A stretch of DNA of 64,000 bases from Acetivibrio alkalicellulosi (GTDB lineage Bacteria; Bacillota; Clostridia; Acetivibrionales; Acetivibrionaceae), in assembly GCA_008125075.1 (NCBI GenBank), contig VLTH01000003.1:69199-133198 (forward strand), read 5' to 3'. This document shows positions 15,063 through 23,795 of this stretch, piece by piece. The stretch's first letter is position 1. Every line of letters starts with the position of its first letter. The notes below the pieces were generated by a model. It had not been told where the DNA came from. It worked only from the letters and a program-made list of their open reading frames with translations, and made no database searches. The position numbers were made by a program, and so were the translations under genes.

Positions 15063-16082
15063 ATGAAAGTTAAAGTTGACATTATATCAGGATTTTTAGG
15101 GGCGGGAAAGACTACTCTTATTAAAAAGCTTCTAGAAGAAAAACTAAATACAGAAAAACTTGTTATTATTGAAAATGAATTTGGTGAAATAGGAATAGAT
15201 GGAGTTTTGCTAAAAGAATCGGGAATAGAAATAAAGGAGATCAATTCAGGATGTATTTGTTGCACCCTTGTAGGTGACTTTGAAAAGTCTATTTCTGAGG
15301 TAATTGATAAATTTAAACCTGAAAGAATAATTATTGAGCCATCAGGTGTTGGAAAGTTGTCGGAGGTCATTAAAGCCTGCAATTCTAAAAACCTTGAACA
15401 CTTAATTGAGCTAAATATGATAACTGCTGTAGTAGATGTTATTAAATATGATATGTATATTTCAAATTTTAGTGAATTTTATAAAAATCAAATAAAAAAC
15501 GCCAAAACAGTTATTTTAAGCAGAACACAAAAAGTTCAGTCAGAAAATATAGAAAGTGTTGCAAAAGCTATTAAAGCATTAAATTCCACAGCAAATATTG
15601 TTACCACTCCATGGGATGAAATTAAAGGGGAGAATATAATTGCATTGGCTCAACAGGATATGAGTATTTCTTTAGAAAATAAGTTAATTGAATCTAAAAA
15701 AATAGTATTAAAAAAACATAGCCATGGAAAATCGTGCAAGTGCAATCATTCAAAAAATCATGTCCATAATGATAACTGTGGATGTGATAATAATCATAGT
15801 GCAGATGAGGTTTTTGAGGTCTGGGGATTAGAGACTCCAAAAAGATTTAATAAGAGCGAACTTGGTAATATTTTAGAGGGCTTAAAAAATGATAAAATCT
15901 ATGGTATAGTATTAAGAGGAAAAGGTATAATTCAGAGCTTTGAAGATAGAAAATGGATAGAGTTTGATTTTGTTCCTGGTGAATATGAGTTTAGAGATAG
16001 TCAAGCTGATTATACAGGCAGGATATGTTTTATTGGCAAAAATCTTAACAAAACTGAGCTTGCAAAATTATTTGAACTGTGA
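15063..16082 (+). CDS. G3E (CobW/YjiA) family GTPase, putative metal chaperone
   Basis: 339 residues. P-loop GFLGAGKTT near the N-terminus, ENEFGEIGIDG, the metal-binding GCICC motif (CXCC) near residue 63 and EPSGVG are all present. A His/Cys-rich stretch (about 220-248, alternating HxH and CxC) and a C-terminal CobW_C domain (VFEVWGLETP...) follow. G3E proteins deliver Zn2+, Co2+ or Ni2+ to targets using GTP. Odd point: where NKxD should specify guanine the protein reads LSRTQKV, so base specificity may be altered. It sits between the lipoprotein gene and the GTPase-permease fusion. Which metal is served is unknown. Confidence 0.9.
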   Translation: MKVKVDIISGFLGAGKTTLIKKLLEEKLNTEKLVIIENEFGEIGIDGVLLKESGIEIKEINSGCICCTLVGDFEKSISEVIDKFKPERIIIEPSGVGKLSEVIKACNSKNLEHLIELNMITAVVDVIKYDMYISNFSEFYKNQIKNAKTVILSRTQKVQSENIESVAKAIKALNSTANIVTTPWDEIKGENIIALAQQDMSISLENKLIESKKIVLKKHSHGKSCKCNHSKNHVHNDNCGCDNNHSADEVFEVWGLETPKRFNKSELGNILEGLKNDKIYGIVLRGKGIIQSFEDRKWIEFDFVPGEYEFRDSQADYTGRICFIGKNLNKTELAKLFEL

Positions 16083-16186
16083 AGATAGAGGGATGGCTAT
16101 TAATTGCACTTTTCAAAGGGGCTATTTTGAACAAATAAGAATTTAGTATTCCTAGTGAATAAGTTTTTTATATGGATGGGGAAAAG

Positions 16187-17785
16187 ATGAAAATTCAAAT
16201 TGATGTTATAACTGGTTTTTTAGATTCCGGCAAAACTACTTATATAAATGAACAAATCAAAGAGGGCAGATATTTAAAAGAGAAAACAGTCATTATTCAA
16301 TGTGAAAATGGACAAACTGAAGTAAATAAAAATGACAATATATATGTGGTTAAATGTAATAATGAAAATAGTATTGACGAAGAGTTTTTTCTAGAGATAA
16401 TAAAAGAGCATTCACCTTTACGTATTGTTGTTGAACACAATGGTACATGGAGCATACAACTTTTATTAGACCTATTAGACTCTTCAAAATTACGAAAGTT
16501 TTGCTTATTAGATAGAATTATTCATACAGTTGATGTTAATACTTTTGATGTATTTATAAATAATATGGGCTCAATACTAACAGAGCAGATTTCTCTAAGT
16601 AACACTATTATTCTAAATAAGACAGACAATTTTCCTTTTGAAAAACTCCAAAGCATAAGAAAAACATTAAAAACTTTAAATAAATCTGCAAAAGTATATA
16701 AGTGTATTACCAAAAAAGAATCTAATAGTTTAATATATGAATGTTTGTTTAGTATTAATGCGTTTCCTAGAAGTAAAGGGGACAAGCTATTTTTAGCCTT
16801 TACTGTATTTATATTAGGATATGTTGTCTTTGCACTTTTAAGAGGAGGTACATTTAGTTTTTCAGATATAGACCTGTCAAGATATCAGACTTTCAGCACA
16901 CTTTTTATAAGTATACTTATGCAAGCATTTCCATTTATTTTAATAGGTGTTTTTATATCTGCCATTTTTCAGGTACTTGTACCAGAAGAGGCTATTTTAA
17001 AGGTGTTCCCCAAAAATCCTATTGCAGCTTTTTTTGTTGCTATTACAGCAGGGATATTCTTTCCAATATGTGATTGTGCAATAGTGCCAATAGCAGGTAA
17101 GCTTGTGAAAAAAGGTGTTCCGGTTTATTGTGCAGTTACTTTTTTACTTGCTGCACCTATTGTAGATCCAGTTGTAATAGCGTCAACATTTTATGCTTTT
17201 CCCGGCAATCCTAAAATTGCCGTTTACAGGGTGGTTATTGGACTTACAGTAGCAATTTCTGTAGGAATTATAACCCTTATATTTGGCCAAAAGGACAATA
17301 TACTTCGTAATAACATAAACAACAGCTGGTGCGGCTGCGAAGCATGTACAGTTAAAAACCTAAAAAATAAAAGTATTTTTAATAAAATTTATTTAGTTTT
17401 TAATCATGCAGGATCTGAATTTTTAATGGTGGGAAGGTTTTTAATTATTGGTGCATTTTTATCTGTATTAGCTCAGACTTCACTGCCTCAGGATATATTG
17501 TCAACCATAAGCTCAGAAGGACTAATTTCCATAATTATAATGATGGGGGCTGCATTCTTTTTATCAATATGTTCCACTTCTGATGCTTTTATAGCAAGGA
17601 GTTTTACAAATCATTTTCCAATGAGTTCGGTTATGGGATTTATGGTAATGGGTGCAATGATTGATATAAAAAATGTATTTTTACTACTTGGGACTTTTAA
17701 AAGGAGATTTGTAATAGAGCTTCTATTTATAATTGTAGCTCTTGCATTTTCAATCATAACCATTTATACCTTATTACTATTTTAG
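16187..17785 (+). CDS. G3E GTPase domain fused to UPF0718 (DUF318) permease
   Basis: 532 residues. An N-terminal G3E GTPase domain (1 to about 190) has P-loop GFLDSGKTT and guanine motif LNKTD but lacks the CXCC metal motif. The membrane part (about 200-530) has some eight to ten helices with conserved FPICDCAIVPIAGKL and SICSTSDAFIARSF, as in the UPF0718/YcgR/ArsP-like permeases. These permeases are usually stand-alone and paired with a TIGR03943/DUF1980 protein, which is exactly the next gene here. The fusion suggests nucleotide-gated transport or insertion of a metal (inference). The start is ATG 16187 after GGGG; ATG 16172 overlaps that ribosome site. Alternative reading: two fused genes by assembly error, unlikely because the frame is clean. 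Confidence 0.85.
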   Translation: MKIQIDVITGFLDSGKTTYINEQIKEGRYLKEKTVIIQCENGQTEVNKNDNIYVVKCNNENSIDEEFFLEIIKEHSPLRIVVEHNGTWSIQLLLDLLDSSKLRKFCLLDRIIHTVDVNTFDVFINNMGSILTEQISLSNTIILNKTDNFPFEKLQSIRKTLKTLNKSAKVYKCITKKESNSLIYECLFSINAFPRSKGDKLFLAFTVFILGYVVFALLRGGTFSFSDIDLSRYQTFSTLFISILMQAFPFILIGVFISAIFQVLVPEEAILKVFPKNPIAAFFVAITAGIFFPICDCAIVPIAGKLVKKGVPVYCAVTFLLAAPIVDPVVIASTFYAFPGNPKIAVYRVVIGLTVAISVGIITLIFGQKDNILRNNINNSWCGCEACTVKNLKNKSIFNKIYLVFNHAGSEFLMVGRFLIIGAFLSVLAQTSLPQDILSTISSEGLISIIIMMGAAFFLSICSTSDAFIARSFTNHFPMSSVMGFMVMGAMIDIKNVFLLLGTFKRRFVIELLFIIVALAFSIITIYTLLLF

Positions 17786-17798
17786 TGGGTGATATAAT

Positions 17799-18584
17799 AT
17801 GAGAGTTTTTAAAAATTATGAAATCAATGTGGATGCAATTTTAAAAAGTTTAGTTTTACTTGGGTTTGCAGTTTTTTTTCTTACATCTTTTATTAGTGGA
17901 AACTATTTGTTCTATGTTAACCCTAGGTATGGCTTGTATATTGTTTTTGGAGCTATAGCAATGATACTGATATCAGTATTTTTTTTAAAGGATATATTTA
18001 AGGTTTCAAGAAGACAAAGGCCAAATAAGCTTAACTATTTAATATTTTTAATTCCACTTGTCATTGCTTTTGTCATTCCTGGAGGTACAATCGAGCCAAA
18101 CTCATTGCATAGTTTTCAGATGTCTGTAGAGGCTGGGGCAGGTACAGGAGATAATGAGGAAGATACAGAGAAAAATATTTCTGAGAGAAAAAAGCTCAGA
18201 GAAGAGGACATAATCCGTGATGATGGTACCATATTAATGAATGACGATAGTTTTATGTACTGGTATGAAGAACTTTATATAAATCAAAAAAGGTATATCG
18301 GAAGAGAAATTGAAGTTATAGGTTTTGTATTTAGAATGGATGATTTTAACCAAAGTGAATTTGTACCTGCGCGTTTTATGATGGTTTGTTGTGCAGCAGA
18401 TATGCAGCCAGGAGGTTTTTTAAGCCGATATGAAAATGCATCACAGTTTGCCGATAATAGCTGGGTGAAAGTTGTTGGAACAATTGAGCAAACTGTTTTT
18501 AGGAATCAATCCATGCCTGTTATTATTGCACATACAGTAGAACAGGTGGAAAAACCAGAAATGGAATACGTATATCCATTTTAA
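17799..18584 (+). CDS. TIGR03943/DUF1980 (YcgQ-like) membrane protein, permease partner
   Basis: 261 residues with two N-terminal membrane helices (about 12-32 and 42-62), a third near 76-92, and a soluble outer C-terminal domain with conserved motifs MNDDSFMYWYEELYINQKRYIGREIEVIGFV (split: MNDDSFMYWYEE and YIGREIEVIGFV) and RFMMVCCAADMQPGG. The Cys-Cys-Ala-Ala-Asp block is typical of this family and might bind metal. It follows the permease fusion by 13 bases. B. subtilis YcgQ/YcgR form the same pair; function is not established but is usually linked to metal homeostasis. Confidence 0.85.
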   Translation: MRVFKNYEINVDAILKSLVLLGFAVFFLTSFISGNYLFYVNPRYGLYIVFGAIAMILISVFFLKDIFKVSRRQRPNKLNYLIFLIPLVIAFVIPGGTIEPNSLHSFQMSVEAGAGTGDNEEDTEKNISERKKLREEDIIRDDGTILMNDDSFMYWYEELYINQKRYIGREIEVIGFVFRMDDFNQSEFVPARFMMVCCAADMQPGGFLSRYENASQFADNSWVKVVGTIEQTVFRNQSMPVIIAHTVEQVEKPEMEYVYPF

Positions 18585-18610
18585 TTAGACAGTATAAAAT
18601 AAGGCTTTAA

Positions 18611-18664
18611 GGTATAGTTTTGGCTATGTATTCAGCACGAAAATTAAAAGAAAAAAACTATACC
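18611..18664 (+). terminator. Inverted repeat ending the metal operon
   Basis: Arms GGTATAGTTTT (18611-18621) and AAAACTATACC (18654-18664), followed by a small CATTG...CAATG hairpin and a T-run (GTTTTT). Preceded by AAGGCTTTAAGG, which recurs at 23065. Likely terminator region. Confidence 0.55.
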
Positions 18665-18754
18665 CATTGCTTCCAATGCAGGTTTTTAAATCAATCAGAC
18701 AGTATTAAAGATTCTGAAGAAAAAATCAAAATAAAAATATTATGAGAAATCTAA

Positions 18755-18834
18755 TAAGGTAGAGTTCCTCTTATAATCTTCAGGTAGAGTATCCATCTTC
18801 AACTCCTATGTTTAGCTTGAGCTAAAGGAGTTTA
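18755..18834 (-). repeat. Dispersed three-hairpin repeat, copy C (reverse)
   Basis: The reverse complement aligns with copy B over AACTC-TTTAGCT-AAGCTAAACAT, then CTACCTGAAGATTATAAG, then GAACTCTACCTTAT. It lies between the convergent metal operon and the two-component genes. Confidence 0.7.
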
Positions 18835-18883
18835 CTATTGTTTTACTATTTTGTGGGTATTTTTTTACAGTCTCAATTTAGTT

Positions 18884-19519
18884 TCAAAGGCTAGACCTAT
18901 AGAAACCTTTTCTTCGATACTTTTCTAAGGCAATATTAATTGTCGGAGACTCTAATTTTTTTAATATTCGGTTAATATGATTCTTTAATGTGTTTTCACT
19001 TATAAATAGTATGTCTAAAATTTCTTTTTTTGTTTTTCCTTCATCTAGAAATAAGAAAATTTTCTTTTCAGTAGTTGTGAGAGGAGATAAAATTTCTTTC
19101 ATTCTAAGTCTTAAGTAGTCCTTTGCTAAAATCTCGTTTGGATTATTTCCGCGTACTGTTTTGCGGATTACTGAAGATATAAGTTTATAGTCTGTCTTTA
19201 ACACATAATTTACAGCACCAGCGGAATATGCACTTTTAATAATTGTATCATTTAAAATTGATGTTAACATTATGATCTTTATTTGTTTATGATATAGTAT
19301 TTCTGCTGTTGCATATATTCCATCAAAGTCATCATTACCTGAGAGATTTATATCCATTAAAATAACATCCGCATCATTTTTTATACAAGTTTCGATGGCT
19401 GCTTTATAGTTTTGTGCAACAGCAATTATATTAATGTCTTGCTCAAATTCTAAAAACATACTAATTGAAGTAATCCAATCCGGATCATCTTCAATTAAAA
19501 TAATTCTTATCTTATCCAT
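18884..19519 (-). CDS. Response regulator, receiver plus LuxR/NarL-type HTH
   Basis: 211 residues. Receiver domain (about 4-125) with acidic pair E10-D11-D12, phospho-acceptor D56 in LMDINLSG, and Lys in VLKTD. The C-terminal HTH (about 145-205) with LTTTEKKIFLFLDEGKTKKEI and SENTLKNHINRILKKL is the LuxR/NarL class. It is paired with the kinase 109 bases upstream on the same strand. Targets are unknown; no binding sites were recognised. Confidence 0.88.
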   Translation of the reverse strand: MDKIRIILIEDDPDWITSISMFLEFEQDINIIAVAQNYKAAIETCIKNDADVILMDINLSGNDDFDGIYATAEILYHKQIKIIMLTSILNDTIIKSAYSAGAVNYVLKTDYKLISSVIRKTVRGNNPNEILAKDYLRLRMKEILSPLTTTEKKIFLFLDEGKTKKEILDILFISENTLKNHINRILKKLESPTINIALEKYRRKGFYRSSL

Positions 19520-19628
19520 GATACTCTCCCAAAATTTATTATTGCAATATTTTTAACTTGTTATAAGATTATAAGTTTACAATCTTAAGGTATATTTGAT
19601 TACACCACAATGTGAGATTTTTACTAAA

Positions 19629-21029
19629 TTACTTAAGAACAGGGATACCTAAAACCCTTTTTAAAGGAAAAATAAGGCTTACTATTGTTTCTGTACCTAA
19701 AACGCTTTTAATTTCAATATTCCCTCCGTGCTTTTTCATGACGTTATAACAATAAAATAATCCAAGCCCAAAATTGTCACTATGTTTCTTAGTAGAATAA
19801 AAGGGATCAAATAGCAAAGATAGTTTATCCTGATGTATACCCACTCCATTATCCTTTACATGAAGAACCAAAAACCTTTCTTTATGAGCAATAGAAACCG
19901 TTATAAATCCTGTATTATTAATAGCTTCAATGGAATTTTTAACTATATTACCCAAACATTCTCTTATATGAGTGTAATCAGCTTTTATTTTATAATCAGT
20001 TTTAATATTAAGATCTATAACTATGCCATTATTTTTACATATTTCTGTAACACCTTTTAAAGTTTCATCTATCAAGTCTTTTAAACTAAATATAGTATCA
20101 TTTAGTATGATAGGACATGTACCATCTTTTATTCGATCTACTAAATTTAACAAATGATGCGTAGAATTTTCAATAATTTCTGCACATTTACTTATTTTTT
20201 GTTTGAGATTTTCATCTTTAATCTGTTTATGTACATTGATAATAGTTTGTGAGCACAAATGTATTTTTGCAACTTCATTTTTTACTGCATGATTGTAAAT
20301 AAGTGTACTTGAATTAATAGTTTTTAATGCTGCCTCCATTCGTATGTTTTCAAATTTAATTTTAAGTCCCAAAATCCCATATTTGATAGTAAAAGCTATA
20401 CATATAATAACTATAACTGTAACAACCATGTAACCATATTGCCATATATTTTTAATACCAAAAGCTTGAGTCACAAATATTATAAAATATTGAGAACTCA
20501 ATCCAATAACAACTATAATAGAAATAAATAGTTTTTCACGTTTTTCGATTATTGTTACTGCATTTTTATAAACTCTCCACTGTATAATTGCTACTAAAAA
20601 AAGATAAATACCTGTCCAGAATGCAAGAAATCTAAAATCAGGATTGAATTGTCTTTGAACTGGAAACAAAATAAAACTGACTATTGTAGGAATAAAAATC
20701 AAGAAAGCAAGGAAAAAATGTTGAAATGGTTTTTTATTGTTCATATAATTTGTTAAGTAAATTGAAAATAGTAATGAAACGGGATATGGCATAAAATGCC
20801 CACATGATAATAAAAAACCGCAAAAATACTCTAGTAAAATTATCTGTTTTTCTCCAATAATGACTTGAGTCTTTAAATATGGAATTAAATCATATTCCAT
20901 GTAAGAACCTAAAATACCAAAGGATACAATAAATAGTATGCTCGAAAAAAACCAATTTATAGTTTTAAATCTATTTGAAACTATAAATAATATAGCTACT
21001 AAAAATGTTAGTATTGAGGAAAAAAGCAT
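19629..21029 (-). CDS. Membrane histidine kinase
   Basis: 466 residues. Seven or so membrane helices fill the first 230 residues; a coiled region with the phospho-accepting His in YNHAVKNEVAKIH and a C-terminal HATPase domain (NIVKNSIEAIN, VKDNGVGI, FGLGLFYCYNVMKKHGG) follow. It belongs to the kinases with multi-helix sensory regions and an atypical H-box and is the cognate partner of the response regulator. The input is unknown. ATG follows a GGGAG ribosome site. Confidence 0.88.
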   Translation of the reverse strand: MLFSSILTFLVAILFIVSNRFKTINWFFSSILFIVSFGILGSYMEYDLIPYLKTQVIIGEKQIILLEYFCGFLLSCGHFMPYPVSLLFSIYLTNYMNNKKPFQHFFLAFLIFIPTIVSFILFPVQRQFNPDFRFLAFWTGIYLFLVAIIQWRVYKNAVTIIEKREKLFISIIVVIGLSSQYFIIFVTQAFGIKNIWQYGYMVVTVIVIICIAFTIKYGILGLKIKFENIRMEAALKTINSSTLIYNHAVKNEVAKIHLCSQTIINVHKQIKDENLKQKISKCAEIIENSTHHLLNLVDRIKDGTCPIILNDTIFSLKDLIDETLKGVTEICKNNGIVIDLNIKTDYKIKADYTHIRECLGNIVKNSIEAINNTGFITVSIAHKERFLVLHVKDNGVGIHQDKLSLLFDPFYSTKKHSDNFGLGLFYCYNVMKKHGGNIEIKSVLGTETIVSLIFPLKRVLGIPVLK

Positions 21030-21490
21030 TCAAATAACTCCCTTTTAAGAAAAACTTCGTAAAACATTTTTCTCGAACACATTTAGAAACAAATGAAATA
21101 TTGCCTCAAAGTTTTCACAGGTAAAAATTTTAATATATAAGGTCAAAAGTGAAAATTTAGAGAAAGTTAGTTTTTCATTGTTCCTTTGTTATTATAATAT
21201 CATAAAATATCAAAATAATAAACTTCTAAATGGTTGAAGAGTTGAAGGTTTGAATGGGTACTACTTAAAATAGTCCTTTTATAAATGTTAAAAAAATTAT
21301 ATAATTAGATATGAAAACTTTTTATTCGCTATAAAAATATAAACCATACTTCTATTACCCACATTGATATAAAAATCTATTTAGTACAACTACCTATAAT
21401 TATATAGCTAATTTCATTATATTTATTTTATATGTAGGATTATATGTTAAGAAAAGTATCTTATTAATTATTTTTTAGGAGGAGTTTGTT
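21030..21490. other. AT-rich intergenic region, divergent
   Basis: A 461-base gap between the leftward kinase gene and the rightward serpin gene. Very AT-rich with no ORF, repeat copy or SigI-type block that I can recognise. It must hold both promoters; several TATAAT-like words occur but none with a clear -35. Confidence 0.4.
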
Positions 21491-22978
21491 ATGTTGAAAA
21501 AATTAATTTGTGTTATGGTTACTCTTTTTATGCTAAGTTCATTTTTGCTTACAGTAAATGTTGTTGGAATGGAGGATTATAAATCCCTTTCTTCCATAGT
21601 TTATGGTGATTTAAATGGAGATGGACATGTTAATTCGGCAGACTATATCTTATTAAAAAGATATGTATTAGGAATAATAACAGAGTTTACATCAGAGCAT
21701 GGAGAAATCGTAGCAGATTTAAATGGAGATGGAGTTATAAATAGTACCGATTGTGTTTTACTAAGAAGATATATTCTAGAAATGATAGATAAGTTTCCTG
21801 TTGAGCAGAATAGTATAGTTATAGGTGAAGGGATAAGTGAAGGTTTTATTGATGGGAATAGCAGATTTGCATTTAATCTGTTTAAACAAATTAATGAAGA
21901 AGATTATGATGAAAATGTATTTATTTCTCCATTTAATATCTCAGTTGCCTTGTCTATGGTTTGTCAGGGTGCAAGCACTACAACTAAGAATGAGATTATA
22001 CAACTTTTGGGGTTTGAAGGGCTTGATATTTTACAGATTAATCAAAGTTATAGATATTTATTAAATCATTTAAATAGATCAAATGAAAAGATTAAAATTA
22101 ATAATAGTAGTTCCATTTGGAAGAATAAATTATTTGGTGACTCGATTGATGATGATTTTACATCTGTCAATCAGGAGATATTTGACTCGTTTGTAGCTTC
22201 GCGTTATTTTACTGATGAGAGTCTTTTAGATGAAATAAATAATTGGATTTCTGATGCTACACAGGGACAAATACCAGAGGTTCTTAAAGAAATTGATCCA
22301 TTTGCTATGTTATATATTATATCTGCAATTTATTTTAATGGAATTTGGACAGAAGATTTTAATATTGATAATACTATCGAACATGAATTTTTTATGGATG
22401 ATGGAAGCATAAAAAGTGTTATGATGATGAATAAGATTAGTAAAATGAATTATGGGGAAGGTAATGGATACCAGGCAGTAAGGTTGCCCTATGGAGATGG
22501 TGAACTTTCCATGTACTGTATTCTTCCTGATGAAGATACTCCTATTAATGATTTTATAAGAGATATGGATGATAATAGATGGAATGAGATAAAAGATAGT
22601 ATGTTTGAACAACAAGTTAGACTCTACTTACCTCGTTTTAAAATTGAATATGGAACAAGGAGCATTGTGGAAGCTTTACAGAATATGGGAATGAATAGTG
22701 CGTTTTGCCAAGAAAGTGCTGATTTTAGTGGGATTTCTGGAATGGGGCCTGGAACAAGTCCAAGTATAAGTGAAGTATTACATAAAGCTGTGGTAGAGGT
22801 GAATGAAGAGGGAACGGAAGCTTCAGCGGTTACTGTAATAATAATTACACCGCCTGGTTTAGGTGGTGGTGGTCCTATAATTCCTAGCTTTTATGCAAAC
22901 AGGCCTTTTATATTTGTAATTGCAGATGACGAATCTGATACAATATTATTCATGGGTAAATACTCTAATGTTCAATAA
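21491..22978 (+). CDS. Cellulosomal serpin with N-terminal type I dockerin
   Basis: 495 residues. Signal peptide (about 1-26), type I dockerin directly after it (about 37-97; DLNGDGHVNSAD and DLNGDGVINSTD), then a full serpin domain (about 115-494). Serpin signatures: NVFISPFNISVALSMV, IISAIYFNGIW, hinge EEGTEASAV and RPFIFVIAD at the C-terminus. The hinge small residues predict an inhibitory serpin that traps serine or cysteine proteases. The reactive loop is unusual, with Pro and Gly runs (TPPGLGGGGPIIP). Dockerin-bearing serpins such as PinA of C. thermocellum are known and thought to guard the cellulosome from proteases. The ribosome site AGGAGGAG precedes the ATG. Confidence 0.95.
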   Translation: MLKKLICVMVTLFMLSSFLLTVNVVGMEDYKSLSSIVYGDLNGDGHVNSADYILLKRYVLGIITEFTSEHGEIVADLNGDGVINSTDCVLLRRYILEMIDKFPVEQNSIVIGEGISEGFIDGNSRFAFNLFKQINEEDYDENVFISPFNISVALSMVCQGASTTTKNEIIQLLGFEGLDILQINQSYRYLLNHLNRSNEKIKINNSSSIWKNKLFGDSIDDDFTSVNQEIFDSFVASRYFTDESLLDEINNWISDATQGQIPEVLKEIDPFAMLYIISAIYFNGIWTEDFNIDNTIEHEFFMDDGSIKSVMMMNKISKMNYGEGNGYQAVRLPYGDGELSMYCILPDEDTPINDFIRDMDDNRWNEIKDSMFEQQVRLYLPRFKIEYGTRSIVEALQNMGMNSAFCQESADFSGISGMGPGTSPSISEVLHKAVVEVNEEGTEASAVTVIIITPPGLGGGGPIIPSFYANRPFIFVIADDESDTILFMGKYSNVQ

Positions 22979-23064
22979 TTGTAAACAATCAGTTTGCTGT
23001 AGTGAAAATATAACTTAAGTATGAATTAATATTTTTAGTATTCCTAATGTTAATGATTAAAAAT

Positions 23065-23104
23065 AAGGCTTTAAGGTAGAGAATCCACTCATCCTTAAAG
23101 CCTT
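23065..23104 (+). terminator. Hairpin after the serpin gene
   Basis: Perfect 12-base arms AAGGCTTTAAGG and CCTTAAAGCCTT around a 16-base loop, without a strong T-run. It could end the serpin transcript. The left arm also occurs at about 18600. Confidence 0.5.
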
Positions 23105-23110
23105 AAATCT

Positions 23111-23334
23111 AGCAAAGGTGCAGGGGCTCATTTGTATGAAAAGCTGTTAAAAATAGCAGAAAATAAATTACCACTCGTCTATAATGAATGTGGTCTTGTT
23201 CCACAGCCTGAGCGGATGATTGAAGATGGTGCAAAATGGGCATAGCTTCTAACATGGCACACTACTCACCTTATGGATGAAACTCACTAGAATATATTAA
23301 AATGGTCTGTAAGCATGACTATACTATTCTTCTC
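23111..23334 (+). pseudogene. Remnant of a GH26 beta-mannanase C-terminus
   Basis: Frame from 23111 reads GAGAHLYEKLLKIAEN ... LVYNECGLVPQPERMIEDGAKWA, then a stop TAG at 23243-23245 where a Trp is expected, then LLTWHTTHLMDE. After a frameshift near 23280 it reads NSLEYIKMVCKHDYTILL. The order (nucleophile-type Glu in NECG, Pro-rich loop, W..TWHT, final helix) matches the end of GH26 mannanases. There is no start and no N-terminal domain. A terminator hairpin still follows. Confidence 0.65.
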
Positions 23335-23335
23335 A

Positions 23336-23363
23336 AAAAGTTTGCTTTTTTAGCAAACTTTTT
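23336..23363 (+). terminator. Terminator hairpin after the GH26 remnant
   Basis: AAAAAGTTTGC ... GCAAACTTTTT, with flanking CTTCT/AGAAG extending the stem. Almost the same stem as the rsgI terminator at 9259-9294. Confidence 0.75.
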
Positions 23364-23385
23364 AGAAGATATAGTTCATCTGTTT

Positions 23386-23430
23386 ATCGCAGCGTAACTT
23401 AACTACTATGATTGCAGCTTCCGCTGCGAT
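23386..23430. repeat. Inverted repeat in the gap before the PAS kinase
   Basis: Arms ATCGCAGCG and CGCTGCGAT separated by 27 bases that include a further GCAGC...GCTGC pairing. The rest of 23431-23795 is AT-rich with a TATAAT-like word near 23530 and a weak ACTTCC...GGAAGT hairpin near 23670-23715; no gene seen. Confidence 0.45.
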
Positions 23431-23795
23431 ATGCTATAACTCTTGATAAATTGCCTGATTTTAAGTCAAATTCTAATGCTTTTTTAAATAAAAAGTAAAA
23501 AAAAATTTTATTTTACTATATTTTATGATATAATCTTTTGTAAGTACTATTCTGTTATTGGGTGTAAATAGATGTTACATAATGTCTATAGAACTTCGTA
23601 TATTGAAATATCTAATAAAGCATTAGCATAAATGGTGCATTGTGGATTAAATAAATATTACTTCCACTTTTGGCAGAGCTATTTGGCATTAAATAAGGCA
23701 TGTAGAGGAAGTTATAATTTTAACAATCCTAAGTAAGGGTATCTAGTTTCATATGAGAGTTTAATAAATATTATTTTGGTATGGGGGTAAAAATT

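Noticed and set aside
23364-23795. A c-di-GMP riboswitch or tRNA-like structure before the PAS kinase
   Set aside because: Several inverted repeats occur, but none carries the conserved GEMM or tRNA sequence blocks.
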